Assembly (NCBI GenBank): GCA_003640385.1
Contig: RCAB01000109.1
Location: 1 to 64,000 of the forward strand
Direction: 5' to 3'
Origin: Setaria digitata
Taxonomy: Eukaryota > Nematoda > Chromadorea > Rhabditida > Setariidae
DNA length: 64,000 bases
In this document: in pieces, positions 38,763 through 53,409 of the stretch
How the letters are laid out: the number at the start of each line of letters is the position of its first letter
Position numbering within the stretch: position 1 is the first letter of the stretch
Made by a program: the position numbers and the translations under genes
Notes under the pieces: model-generated
Database searches by the model: none
Told to the model about the DNA's origin: nothing
Seen by the model: only the letters and a program-made list of their open reading frames with translations

Positions 38763-41700
38763 ATTTCTCTGACTGTATACTAATTAAAAACTCACTCTGG
38801 TTTGTATATTTTCAGATTTACTAATTTGATCTAACATATAATTTTGCTATATGTTTTTGCTTTGTAATATAAAAATTAAAGGCAAAAAGTACTCTCATAA
38901 ATGTCCATTTATTCTGTGCAAATTTCGAGATAAATATAATCATAATTGAATATTTTGTTCATAATTGTTGATAAGTTATCATCCAACAGTGTTCTCAGTG
39001 ATTACTAGTAAATTATTAGTATTAGCATTAGTAAAACAGATCATTAGACATACTTTTTAAAATAACATTCGGGTTCTAGTTAACGAAACCCTAAGCACTT
39101 TGACCCTTTATCTGTTCAACTCTTGTTTTATATGATGCAATTAACCTTTTAATAAAACTTTTATAATGAATCAACAAATAATTTGGTCTTTTCATGTACA
39201 ATAATTCTCTCTTGTTTTGATCTGTTCGATTTTGTTTCATCTCCACTTCTCATTTCTTTGAATAAACTAATCAGATGATGAATTATCGCTAATTATCTTG
39301 CTCGGAATATTATCAATGATATGAGTGTTGTGGGCCATGAATAATCTCAGAAGTTTGGCTTCTGTGGACTTTTTCCAAAATCCTCATTATTAACCTATTC
39401 CTTTTCACCACGGATTCTGTAATAGCATTTCCTTCTGAACCCATTCCAAGAAATTTTGGAACCATGACGACATTGTTACTTTTGCGCAAATGAGGTGGAA
39501 AGAAAGGGAAAACAAGCAAATCTGGCAATATGATGTAACAGCAGAACATATGTCGTCATTCAAACAATCTGAAATGTGACGGCATCTGAAACAACAGCAT
39601 TCTGAAACAGATGTTTACCTGCATCTGTTTCTTATAATTATTACCTTTTAAATTCTACAACTCCACTGACTTCTGTTTTGTTCCTTTCCAAATGCTTTGC
39701 AAACAAATTCATTCCAGTTATCAAATTCAAGCTGATATTTGTATTTGCAGCTCAACTTATGATGTTTATCCTTTGTGAATTAATATTATTTAATTAAACA
39801 ATTAATCTGTCCGAATAAATTTAAAGTGTTTGAACAGCTATTTTAAGACTTAGCAAATTAATTTTGAACCTGTAAGGTTTCAAGTGAGTATACTTATAAA
39901 AAATGGTGCACAGTGAAAATCACTTCCTTAACACTATTTAAATTCATTCGTTTAAATGACTGGAGGTGTGAAGGTGTGAATCACCTGCACATTATACTTC
40001 ATAAGATCTTTCGGAAGTTTCTCGGTATGAAATCTTATTTCAAAGGCTTGTTCACCGATTTTTCAATCTGTGAAGTAAGTAGGAGAATTCGGTCAAGTGA
40101 TGGCCAGCGGGAATTTATGGAAAAAGTAGCAGAATCAGCAAAACAAACATTCTCGAGGAATTTCATTCTAAACGAATAACTGTGCCGTAATTTGCTTGTT
40201 AAAAGCGTACGAGTGCGAAAGATCCATCGTCAGTACGGCGCCAGCAATGTCCGCACGAAAATTCCTTAAGTCAATAGAAAACTACAACTTCGGCCTTTCT
40301 TCTTCATTGCTAAGTTTGAAGACAAACAAACAGATCAGTGGGATAAGAGTGGTGGGAAAGTGACTGGAAAAATAGCAAAATAAGGAAATGAAATTGAATT
40401 TTCGAACATTTCGCTGAGAGTTGAGGCGATTGACGAGACGAATTGAATTTCGACAAATGTGAAAGTCAACTCAAAAAACTTTTCCGACCATTTCTTAATT
40501 CATTTATATTTATCAGTTTAGCTATAAAAGGTAAAAATTCTAGGAATTATTAAACTTTTCTTATTTTTCTTCTTCATGAGGTGAAAGGTTTCATTTATGT
40601 TTTACATTAGTATATTCTACATTTTTTCAATTCTATCATTCGTGCATTGAATTTCGGAACCTTTTTCAGGAGATATCTTTTATCAGATAGAAGTTATGGT
40701 TGAAATTTAAACCGAAATAAATTAATGAAGAGATAGAGTAAGTAATATTTCGAATAAAAGAAAACAGTAAACAAACATGCAACAATTTGAAAGGCTCAAA
40801 AGAAGATTTAAGAAGGAAAATCAAAAAGGATAGATGGAACAGAAGATGGGAGGTTTTAATTAAGGAAGGAATTAACTCTGCTTCAACTTTTATATTAATA
40901 ATTAAGGAGGGATCAAAGGTCATAAGAGAATTCGAGAATAGGGAAAGTTAAAATTCCTTCTTCCCCTTTTTATAATATGAATTTGAAATTTCAAAGTGGA
41001 AAAAAGATCACTAAAAAAGGCATCCGCAACGGACAGGCAGGCATCTGTTCTCATTATTTCAAACTAAATACGAATTTGTGTAAGCCATATGGTTGAATGT
41101 TGCATTTGCATTGTGTATGTCCACCGATGTACCTGTTGAACACGTGTTCCAAATCAGCTTCCGTTTCTCCCTAACCTCGAACTAATCGAATCAACACCAT
41201 CTCAAGAAGTTTGGTGTACAAGGATTACTTTCAAAACTGACTGTTAAGAATGACAAGTTTTCTGAGATCCATTTGATTTGACTGAATCAAACTCCTACGA
41301 GAGGGTGTTTATCTTTAGTTCACATCACCAAGTAACCTCTAAGTTAGTGATTAATTGTTTTGGCAGAACAATAAAATGTCTTCTAGATTAACTGAAAGAT
41401 TTTGCGACATATTCTTGGCTTTTCAATCTCGATTACGATATTTTACATATCCATACAAAAATTCGCAGAGATAAATAAGATAACAGGGCCACAACTTGCT
41501 TTTTTTTGGTTTGGAAACCAATAAATATATGAATGATAGAAATAACTAATATCAAAATGTATATTATGAACAACAGATATATGAATGATAGTGATAGTGA
41601 TGCAAAGCATTTTTATAAATTTTTTTCTTCTTCCAAAATACATTCGAAAACCGACATGATAATAGTGAGAATAAAAGTAGTGGCAATAATATTGGTTTTA

Positions 41701-44700
41701 CCTCTTAATTATCAACTTCTCATTAGCATTTCAAATCAGAGTTGAAACTTCAGAAACATCCTAGAAAATCGAGAGGATCTTAGTAATGAAGCATTGAAAA
41801 TTTCTCTTTTTCAATATCTTAGCGAGACTTTCTTTGCAATTAACTGATGAGGGAAAATGATAACACACATCAAGGAATCAGTTTTCAACCTAATAAGTAA
41901 TTCAAGAACAATCTTTCTTATTCATTTACACTGCAAATTTTTTGCATTCATCTTTTATTTGACGGAAAAACTCAAAATTAAAACAAAGTTTTACAAACAA
42001 ATTTCTGTTACAATAATAAATTTACATACAACACCATGTAAATAATAAAATCCCAATAAGATTAAAAATGTAAAAAAGCTTGATAATTCAAAGTATTAAT
42101 TACATAAGATCAAAAAACGATAACCTAATCAGATTTGCTATAAGGGTACACTATTATATATTTTGACTTGAAAAGCAGAATGTGAATTTTAAAAATATTA
42201 ATTCGTTATATGTGTAAGTAACAGCAGAATCCGCTTGTTATTGAAGTGAATATCATATTAAAAATTGAATATTTCTAAACCAAATAAAATTTTTTTGAAA
42301 ATCTTTGTCAATTAGAAAACGAAAAAAAATATTTACTAATCAGTTAGTAACAATTACAAGTAATTATTATGTCATGACGCACTTTTGATATCATATTTAA
42401 TATGAAATTGCCTATTAATTATATTAATTACTAACAAAGTGCAAAAAATTTCTCGAAAATTCCTCTTCGGATTAAAAAATAAGGATTAAACTGAGAGCAG
42501 AAATGGATAAATGATATTAGCAGTGGTAGCGGAATCAGAGTACTAGAATCTCGAGTCTTAACAAACTCTCAATGAGCAAAAGTATATAAAACTCATTTCT
42601 TCAGTTATACTATTTCCGGAAAAACACTCAATAACTTCTGTACTTGAGATCCGAGATGTATTTCCACAGCAACATCTTTCCTCACAATAAAAATTAAAAC
42701 CGTTGATGATAGCTATGCTTCATGGGAATGATAATTGCGATAATTTTGCTAATGATAATGACATTAGTGATGTTGATCAAGAAGATAACGTGGATTGTCT
42801 GTAACTACCATCCGACAACAAAAATATCTTTCACTTTGAATACCGCCATCAGCTGGCAGTTTCAAAGCAAATCAAATGAATTGAGTAATTGAGTTTCAGA
42901 AATATTTCAGTTACCTCTCTGTACATTTTACGATGACATCACTGATATTTTCAGTGCAATGAAGGTATTACCTGTTCAGTCACTGCAATATTTTCATAAT
43001 AAACATCATGTTAATTACAAATAAAACGATTACTCTGTGATGATTATGAAAGTCAATTTCATTACGATAATTTTAGACTTTAGTACAGTAATCCCAGTTA
43101 AGTTTCATTAATAGCTGTAATTTAATGGCTATTGTTTCTTAGAACTTCAATGGCAGTTCCAACTCCAGCATCTTCATTTATATAACAAAAAATGGTTATT
43201 AACGCCCTCTTACGAAAGATCGTTAATTTGCAAGTCATTTATAAAAAAAGGCATTGAATCGTGCCACATATCTGAAATGATTATTTCATCTATTGAAATT
43301 TGACACTATCAAAAGCATAATACGAATAAATAAAGTTAAAGCTTATATTCAGTTTCTCTCACTTTCATTAATTACTGATTCATATGTGATATGAAAATCA
43401 GAAGAAAAACAGTGTAGTCTCAGTGTAGCATCAATTTTGCTAAATTCATGCTTTATAGTAGAATCTCTTGTTTTTTTACTTCAGTCATTACTTTTTAAAA
43501 GTATTTACTTGCAACAATTTTCACTACAATATTCAAAATGAACTTTTTGAATTCCAAAACTTCAAAAAATTGATAAATCCTTCCTTCTTTCTGTTTGTAA
43601 AAATTATCGTTCCATAAACTCATCTTCTTATTCTAGCTGAGAGCAGTGTTAATTTTTCATTTTTTTCTTTTTTGTAGCAATTTTATTAAAAAAGACAAAG
43701 TTATACTACTTCTTATTAGTATTTAACTCCAATTTTTCTTCACAATAATCAGAATTAATGAATAATCAGAAATGATATTAGTGTATCATCATACAAAAAT
43801 TCTTGAACCCTAAGCAATGAATATAGAATTTTATTAAAAAAATCGTTATTCTAGACGTGTTTTAAATGTTCAGGAATACGACACAAAATAAATATCTTTG
43901 TCTGATCAAATAGGAGCTCTAGAAAGCCAATTATTTGAATGTGATTAATGAGGCATGAGTGTAACAGTAGTTAAAAGAATTTTGCACATTTGGAGATATA
44001 CACTACTATAAATTTTTGTCACTTGCTATCACAAAGTTCCAAAAAATTAAAATTACAAAAGAAAAATTTGCAAATAATTCCTTTTAACTGTAAAGATATC
44101 GATTGCTAAAAGATGTTTTGTTTGTTAAGAATTTTAACAGTGATTCTTCGAGACAGCATTATGCACTGATTCTTTGTTGTTGTGAAGCAGAATCAAACAA
44201 GTTCTTCCTGATTCCGATACCATTTGATTTGCCTATCTTATCAAAATTTCAGAACTGATATAATAAAACACGAATGTATTGCTATTGCTATTTCATCATC
44301 AATTTCTATCACTATGGACAAATAATTTGGACGAGAAATTTTCTAGGTAAACTGCTATGGGAGCAAGGATAAGGAAGAATAAAGTAAATTTTAGCTCTCT
44401 GAAACAGTTACTGTGGTGATCTCTGCCAGTGCCATGCATGATAACGCAGCATGCAAATGCGTGCACTGAGCGTGCAACACAGAGCCTAAATGTTCAAGTA
44501 ATTACTCAGACAGATGAAATAATAACACATTTAGGTAGAAACACCACTTTAAGCATGCATTTGCGAATGATTAATGGTGAAGTGCAAAATCTTCACCTAT
44601 AGCCATTTCTCATCATCCCACAAATTCCAGATGAACCGAGAACTGATAAGGTTCAATTACTGGGCTTAGGCTTAGTCATTAGATTCTCATATTATCTTAA

Positions 44701-45815
44701 TCGCCACTCTAAAATGTAAATAATCATAATGTAGTTACTATAATACATGAAGCCCTAAACTTCAAATTCAAATAGTTCTTTTATCACCAACCTGCGGTCC
44801 TTTCTTTTCTAATCACATACTTTAGATGGTTCTAGCTATAAAACAAAAAACTCAACTATCAATTAGTTGCAGTTTATTTGTCCTAGACATTTATTGATTA
44901 AAAGTATCGAAATATTAATCAGTTCATCGGAATTTCTGATCAGGATGATAATATTCCTTGAGCATCGGCGATTCTGAAAGCCAGGAAAGTGATGCAGGAA
45001 TTGTTCAGGAATCTTGTTTCTCAGTGTTCACCATTAACTCATTCTCTCCAAACTCAGCTTTCCTCGGGAGGAGCATTTGGAACAGTAGAACTGTAACTGC
45101 CTACATAACGGTAAAAGAAGAACCCGAGAGATCAGGACTTCTTGCTTACATCATACCGTGTTCTTTACTCACTGGATTATTTCCCGAGATCAGTATTTCA
45201 CGGTCGGCACTACTTTCTCTTCACATTCAAACATCACGTCATTCTTCGCTGTGAGTGGTGACGTGGAGATCAACACGTAGCTTCAGCAGTACGCTGAAGA
45301 GTTAAAAATCCCTTGCTTCTAGCCTTCCTTTCCTATATACTTCACTTTTTCCTGTGTTGAATTTCATCGTCTCATGCATCAGCCGACCGTTTTCCAATCA
45401 GGATTCTTGAGCGTAAAGTGTGATGGCATTCTGGCACGTCAGTCGATACGTTTGATAGGAAAGTGAGGGAAGAGATGAAGAGGAATTTTCGTTTGTTACT
45501 ACTTCCTCTTCACGTGAGGCTGAAACACTGTCTGTTGATTCAAATGTTAGCAAGTGCTTAAATGTATTGTTGTATAGATACGACACGTTTCTCCAGCTCT
45601 GATAAGCTCATTTGAAACTGCCATTTGCGACTGGGATGAATTCAGAGTTGGCAAACGAAGCCACCCACCGTGATGAATTCAGTGCTTGCATTAATAGCGG
45701 TATATAATTCACCTTTCTTCTTTATGAATCTTCGTTACTTTCAACTTTGCTTTCCTTCTGAAAAGTAATTCCGTCATCCTCATAACATGCTGGATTTTGT
45801 TTTTGTAATCATTAG
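38763..45815. other. 7 kb gene-poor AT-rich stretch
   Basis: No gene could be supported. It contains a perfect palindrome with E-boxes (39583-39631, separate entry). Around 44950-45700, upstream of the LOTUS gene, the base composition is more balanced and may be promoter DNA. Open frames at 39913-40179 (+), 44958-45254 (+) and 45398-45586 (-) have no splice partner or domain. Confidence 0.45.
39583..39631. promoter_or_regulatory. Three CAGATG/CATCTG E-boxes with a perfect 10-bp inverted repeat
   Basis: CATCTG at 39583-39588, CAGATG at 39608-39613 and CATCTG at 39622-39627. The last two are the cores of a perfect inverted repeat: GAAACAGATG (39604-39613) and CATCTGTTTC (39622-39631) around an 8-bp spacer. 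The cluster begins 821 bp beyond the stop of HLH paralogue 3, similar to the distances of the E-box clusters behind paralogues 1 and 2. Confidence 0.4.
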
Positions 45816-45842
45816 TTGTTTCCCGACCAAGACTCCTGTGCG

Positions 45843-48800
45843 ATGATAATTGCAGAATCAGAAGATTCAGATGAATTTGTGGATGCAATCAATAAAACAT
45901 TCGAGGAAAGTGACTCTGACGTTTATGGTGATGATGTTCAATTTGTTTCTGGTGAAAATGACGATTATGTGGATGAAGAAACAATTGGGATAGATGCTAA
46001 ATTCCATGAACTTGGTTTAATGCTTAATTCTACACTAGCAAGCGATTATGACGGCGCTAACGCAGCACGCTTGAATGCTCATTTTTTGTGAGTTATTATT
46101 CAATGTTCACTTAATCAGAGATGATCTCAAGCAGTCTTTCCAAGAATAAAGCATGGCGTGAGTAGCTAATTTCTATTGTTTAAATATGTTTTGCATTTTC
46201 TGCTACGAACTGCATTCATTCTTTTTTTTTTTTCTCTTTTATTAATACTGGATTTCTTNTGAACTGCATTCTCCTACCAACCATTCATTCTTTTTTTTTT
46301 TCTCTTTTATTAATACTGGATTTCTTTACAGCTAGAAGTTCAGAAATAATTTTCAACTTTGAATATGTGTGTATCTTTTGGACGGCTCAATGATTTTGCT
46401 GCAAATAGGTTATACTTGGATTTTGGAGATGGAGAATGTTTTATGAATGGAATTTACATTCACATACACACACACAGCACATATACTGAACAGGCTTCAT
46501 TTCTTTCCTCTCCTCAATGCTTTTTTTCTTTTAAATCTTTATCTTTAGCAATGACTGGGCAGTCTTATTGGAAAAGCAGGCAATTGAACTTGGTTTCCCT
46601 GATCTTGAAGAACTGTTGAAGTCTGAATACATGAAGGATTTTGTCGAGCAAAAATCATCAGTTAACGGTGTCGCCGTTTACAGAGCAGTTTCTAAACTAG
46701 CTAATGAACATATTCTTCGACGAGTAGCTGACTGCAAATTGAGTGAGAATCAGAAGTGAATTTTTATCGTGCTGTATAAGAAATCGAATAATATTGCACT
46801 GAGAAATATATTTCTGTGAACTTATTAATAAATGTGACTTTTCGAGATCTCCTGGGAATAAGTTTTAGGACGGACATTTCTTGTGAATGCTTTTTTTGAA
46901 TATATGAATAAGCAGGAATTAGTATAAACTGCTTCCCCGTATTATAAGTTTTGTAATTTTCAGAGCTGAGAAGCGAAGAATACAGAGATTGATGGAGCTG
47001 AAAAACCCAGAAAATGCTGGAACTTTCCTCGAGGTTATACCTTTCAGTTCTTTATGTTTGTTTCCTCCTTTTTTCATTGACAGTGTGAGGACGAATAGTA
47101 AGTTCAAGTTTACTTGGAATTCTTATCCTCTGAGAACATGGCTCAGAGTATCAAGGAGGTTTTATATTACATTTGCTGAAACTCGATGTAGATATCATTA
47201 ACGAAGTTTTCAAATTTCTGTTCAACTTTTTCCACTTTTTCTTTTTTTTTTTTTTTAAATCTCGGCAGTGCATTTAGGGAAAACGTCGAATTCTGCAAAT
47301 TTTATTTGATCTAAAAGCATATGAGAAAGAAGTTGATTATCAAACGATTCGGGACGAGTACATGAAACGTTATAATGTTAGCTTGAATGCTTCAGTAAGT
47401 ATTAATTTCGTTTTTACTAAGCAGTGGTTTATTAACATTTTCGTTATTCTGTCTTGTCATCCTTCCCTTGCTTTTCTGATTTTTATCTTAATTGCCTTTC
47501 AGAAATCTAGTGGATTATTTCAGGAACATCAACGGTTATTCATGAATAGATCGGCTTTGAAAAATTTCTGGCGTGCTTTTTATCGAGAAGTTATTTTAAC
47601 AAATAGCTGTCCCATTCATGTAAAACTCAGAAGTTCAGATGTAAAAAGTAGAAACTTTTTTTTTAATTTTTATTTACATTAAAATTAAGAATCAGGTGTT
47701 CTTACCGTTCTCTTGATGTGCTGCTTAGATGTTAGTTTTAAAAGACTGCTTAAATAAACGTCTTCATTGAATATTGAATTTCGATGTTAAATTAGTGATT
47801 GAAATTTTGTAGGTATATACATTTAAGCATGATTACGCATATTCTTTTTTTTTTTTGCATGATGGTTAATATTTTCAGTTCCAGAAGAAATAACAGAAGA
47901 TCTACATTTGTTAGCTGAAATCGATAAGATTGAACTCCCGACGTTTGCTTTGGAACACCAACTATCTATATCAGAAAACATAGCTAAAGGAAGTAGGATT
48001 TATTCACTCTTTGTTCTCCAAGTTCTTGTTTTCTGGTTGCTGATAAGTTACAATGTTTGTGCACTGCAAAAGCAATTGCTAGAATTTGGATAAGTTTAAA
48101 AGAGTGGATTATCAGCTAATTATAGTGCTTGTAAATTTAAGAAGATAGGTCTGTTTTTCAAATATGATTCCTGTTCAGAACTTGATTGTTGCCATTTCTC
48201 TTTTTATTTTAATATATGTTTGTTTGATTAATTTTTTTTTCCATACTTAGAGACCACCTTGCTATTGCAACATTGAGATTTGTTAGTTTACTAAGAAAAG
48301 CTTTTGTCAGAGCGCACATTGATCTTAATTTTATCCAGGAAGGATGGAATATTCTGAAGATCTAGTCGCCCCTGCTGGATATGCTTGTACTTTGAAGGTA
48401 ATAGCTCAAAAATCCTTTATATATCTGAAGAAATCGTCAAAAGTCTCAAATTTTACTGATGCATATCAATTCTTGAAGTGCTTAACTAATTTAACACTTT
48501 AATTCAGTGTTAAATTTACTTGAATTTAATTTAATGTTAAATTTACTAGCTCCTAGACTCTTTTTATAGACATTCATTCTAAAGAAAAAAATCATCATCA
48601 TCGCCAATATTATATATAGTATTTATCAATCCATATTAAGTATAATTGTTAAATGCGTTATGTATGGGTGTTGTCTATTTTTGAAATTATTTTGACACCT
48701 CCTCTTTTTAGAATAGGGAAATTAAGAAAAGTTACCATTTTAATTCAAGTTTGGAATTGAAGAACGTTTACAACTATATGTATATTCTTTTGTGTAGTGG

Positions 48801-51800
48801 TTTTCAAATGTTTCACAGACATAAAGAGATTGTCAAACTTCAGAGTTTTAAGATTTCGAATTCTTTTTAAGGCTTCGTACTTTTCTATCTTTTTCGTTCT
48901 GTTATCGCTGGTTGATTCAGAATTTCATTCACTGCTGATCATCTGCATATTAGGAAGCAGGAAGAACTGGCTCTTGAGAACTGTTGGTGTTAGTGCTCTG
49001 AAACTCTATCACTCTCCCGCAACTATTCATTTTACTTAAAGCAGGAGTAGGGGGATTTTAAAGAAAATCATGAGAATGTTGGTATTGTGAATGGTTTTAA
49101 TTTTCAGTCCAATCTTTTTTTGTTTTTTTTTTTAGTGGAAAGACAATTTGAAGCGGGCTTTTCAAATTTTTGTTAATTTATATAATTGATTAGAGGAGTT
49201 TAAGAAATTTGTTAGTTGTCCATTGTTTCGGGATACGACAAGTTATTATAATGTAATTTCAATTATTTTTTTAGATGATAGATAGAGTCAAGTCATGTTG
49301 AATTATGCAACTTTTCAGTTTTGTCTTATTGTATTCAGAAGCCAAGTATGAAATCAAAGCCTACTATGGATTGGGGTGAAGAAGTGGAGGGGAGTGAGGA
49401 AAAGAAATTAAACGATGTGAGCCATACTTTTGATATCGAGCATGTCAACTCTCCTGTCAACGCAATGCATGTTAATGTGCGTAAAACCAGGGATATATCA
49501 ACTGGAGGGAGTGGAATTATGAGTCCGCGGGAAAATGGCATTAATGAGAAAGAGGTTTGTGAAGTCGGAATCTTCTCGAAATGCGCAAATAAGCTATTTT
49601 GGGCGTACTGAGTTTCCAGAAATTAGTTCAGGTGCCACAAGGTGATACTAAGTTCAGCTGTTTTAGCTCTGCCAAGCTGTACTCATGTTCTACTTTTAGA
49701 TCATTTTGAATCATTGCCTATTTTCTTGGTTTGGTTATCTTTCCAGTAATATATTATTTTTTTATTAAAGGCTTTGTAATTTACATATTTTTTGGTGTGT
49801 TACGACGTTGGCAGCCGTCACTGCTTTTGTGTTATCATTGACACGGTTCTTCCATGTTCTTCCAAGGGTTTATGCCATAGATGAAACATATTTTTTGGTA
49901 ATTTTAGAAATCTAGTAGCTAAAAGTGAGGCCTATATAAAGGTTGCCTATTTCACAGCTTCATGAATTTTTCTTGTAGAAACCATTCGATTTGGATGAGG
50001 ATAAATATACAGGTGATGAAGAATCTTCGGACAGTACTGATCCAGAAGCGAAAGTTTTTGGAAAACGTCGTAAAAAGAGACTCAAAGGAAATATAAATAC
50101 ATTCAATATTTCTTCGACATCTCCAAAGTCTCAATCTTTGGTAGATGGTTGTTGCAATTTTATAAAACTATCATTTGTTCATTCAACCATTATATGATTA
50201 CTGACGAATACCAATCTGCACTAGTTACCTATTAAGAACATGCTTGCTCTTGTCTGCATATTCTTTTTTTTTTTTCTGCAAGAGAATGGTGAGTGTTCTG
50301 AAATTAGGCAGGAACATAATTCTGGTCAGTATGATTGATCATCGTCCCCTCTTCTTCCTTTTGTGTAAAAACTTTTAAGCAAAAATAGCTTGGTAAGTTA
50401 TGGAGATGTGAATAAGAATTGTGAGGGATAAGTAATTCTTAATTTCTTTTGAAGAATTATGTTACTTCGCCAGATTGCTTATTATTTCACATCTTTTTAG
50501 CTGCAAACACCGTATGTTAATGGTGTTGAAAATCACCGTATCCACTCAGAAGAAGAAACTAATTTCGGCGGACAATCTACACGATTGATGGAGGGTGGAG
50601 GAAACAAAGTTAGGGTTTACTTTTTGTTAACAATTTAATCTGTCCTGAATGATACTGAAATCACTCCAAGTGAGTGTATGAAATTACACAGTTTTCCAGT
50701 TCAAGAGCCAATGATGTTTCGATATAATGTACTTTTTCAACAATTTTTTTAAAATTTCCAAACATTAATTTCGTTTTCAGTGCACTTTGCTTTTATATGG
50801 TAACCGTTAATCATATGCTTACACCATTTTTCGCCAAATCCTGTGTCTTTTTTCTTCATTTTCTAAACACCAATATCCGCTTGGGTTAACTCCATAACAT
50901 GCAACTTTGTTTCCATACAAAAGTTTTTCATAACTTCAGATAGTGGTTGCCTTACAAATATATCTTGAGGCTTATATAAAAATCGGTAATTGATTTAAGT
51001 TTCAGAATTACCAGACTAATTTTCATTCCTTGAAATTAACTGTAGACTTTTTAGCATTCTGTAAAACGTTTACCAATTGCGGAACGTTCTTTGCATCAGT
51101 CAGTAAATCGTTCCAATCCGGCAGAGTTTAATGAGCTACAATCTCTCTCTGCTAGTCCTAGCAGCATGACTTCTTCAAAAGTGATTCAGGTTAGTTATTG
51201 CTTCCTTTATAGTACAACAGTATGAGTTTCAATTTGCAACTCGATAACCGAGCTACCTGTCCCTTTTCGTTATTCAAACAGTTTTTTAATCCAATTTTTA
51301 TTGCAAACCTGAAATATGATTACCTGTTGGGTGTTCTACTTAGTATTTGCTTTTACTGCAATAATATGGGTTAGACTGCTTCCTTCATCATGGTTTTTGC
51401 TGCAGTTGCTTATCCTGTCGACTTCCAAACTGAAAACCCCACTTGTCAATTAATGAATTAATTAATTTAACGAATTTCATATCGACTGCTGTTAATTTGA
51501 ATATGATTTGGAAATGAAACTTTTCTATTATATTGCTCTTTTTGGCGTGGGTATAGTAGATAAAACTTTCATGCTTCAGATGTATAGTCTCCTCAGTTGC
51601 ACTTAATAAGCAGTGCAAGTACAGTAAGAAATATCAGAGGATTTTCAAGATAACTTTCGTTTATCTTTAATGTACGCAGGGATGATGTACAATAGTAATG
51701 AGAAGTAATTACTGAGCAAGTTGAATTAGGAAATATGATAGTAGAAAGATGTTTCGCCCAAGATGTGTTGAACTTTCATTTATTTTCGGCTTCAACATGG

Positions 51801-53376
51801 AAGCAAAAGTCAAAAAAGCAGTGTTTTATTTAGAAACCAATAGTAGTTATGTTCACGATTGTAATAAGCTCTCCTAATGTCGATGGTTGCATTTGCTTGT
51901 TTGACCTTGTCTTTCGTTGTCACACAGTGATTTCCAAAGTTATTCCCTGAAATAAGTTAACGAGTGAAATGGTTCTTCAGTGCTCTAATGGTAGACTACT
52001 TTTCAAATGGGTTGTTCACCTGTCGAAGACCGAAGCTGTTGGGAATTTAATTTGCATGCTAAGCATGTATGTATCGTGCATTTTGATGATGTAAACTGTT
52101 GGTGTTCTTTTCCTCCTTTCTGCTTCCCACTTTGTTCTTGCAAAGGAATCGAGTTTAAAGGCATTCTGATTTATACTGTGTGAGAAGATACGGAGTTTGT
52201 CTAGTCAAAATTAAAAGTAAATTTTTGAAAAATTTTATTGGTTGAAGGTTGGCTGTTAGCTTGTCCTGTTTACTGACGCTGATTCCTCCCATGATTCTGA
52301 GGTTAGAACATCTCTCTAAGTTTTTTCTTGAAGCTGATAAAATAAAGAGAGTACAGCACTTCTCAAATTACGTTAATAATGGTTTTTTGAGCCCTGTGCA
52401 TACCTAATCGCGCACTCTTTCTGTTAACGCTGGGCATGAAATGCGTGCAGTGCATGATTTGAATAAATTTCAGCTAATTGCAAGAAACTATAAAATATCT
52501 TTTCGAGCATCTGTATTTAACTTCCGTTTTATGCTCTGTTGAGTCGTCATGAGCAGTCGCTTGCTTTTATCCAGTCTACATCAAGTATGTGCCTCTTTCA
52601 AGTTTTCTTTTCTTCGCTTCAAAATTTGTAGTTATGTATGTTGTTATTTCGCATTTCTCTCCTTCTCCTTCTTCGAAAGTGACTTTTCTTTGAATATCAA
52701 CGTAAAAAACAGTTATGTTGATTTAAAAATTGATTCAAAAAAAATTTAGTACTCTTTCAATTATTAATATATTTGAGAACAATTCATCTAACAGACATTA
52801 TATGCCCAATTTAGATTTGACGGATGTAATTATTACACTACTTTCATGTACGACCAGGTATATGTCATTATGAATAACTGTCTAATCTACTAGAAATTTT
52901 TCCTTGCTTAATTCTTATCGGATCGAAAAAGAAATATTTTTGTTAGTACGATTTTTATTTAACATACTGGAATTTGAAAACTGCATATGCATTGCAGGAA
53001 CTGAGAAAACTGCCATATGGGTCGTACAGTGTTCCTAATTCTGCCGCAGGTCAATCAACTTCATATGAAGGTCAGATTTTGCATTTTCAAGTGAGTAAGG
53101 CTAAATTTTGATTTGGCTGACATCGAAATTTATAGTTGGTCGAAATTTTCTGTCGTTTATTAGCACTGGTTGATTCTGATGTGACTTCTGTCTTAAGCAA
53201 AATCTGAAATAGTCCTGACGCAGTTTAAATGCATGAGTTTCATACGATATCAGTATTCATGAATAAAACACGTTGTCGTTAATGGCGTTGATCACCTTAT
53301 ATTCATTTTGGAGTCGAAGTGCTTTTTACGACAGCAGATATTGACCATTAAAAAATATTACGAGAAAACAGAGCTC

Positions 53377-53409
<33 letters not shown>

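Noticed and set aside
39913..40179. Plus-strand open frame of 88 codons with charged end
   Set aside because: No in-frame ATG at the reported start, no domain or splice partner.
45636..45701. ATG followed by about 22 codons and a GT donor upstream of the LOTUS gene
   Set aside because: The donor phase (1) does not fit the next acceptor, and joining would produce a stop; the LOTUS start is better placed at 45843.
53377..53405. Poly(A) tract as a retroposon tail
   Set aside because: No retroposon body or target duplications were found around it.
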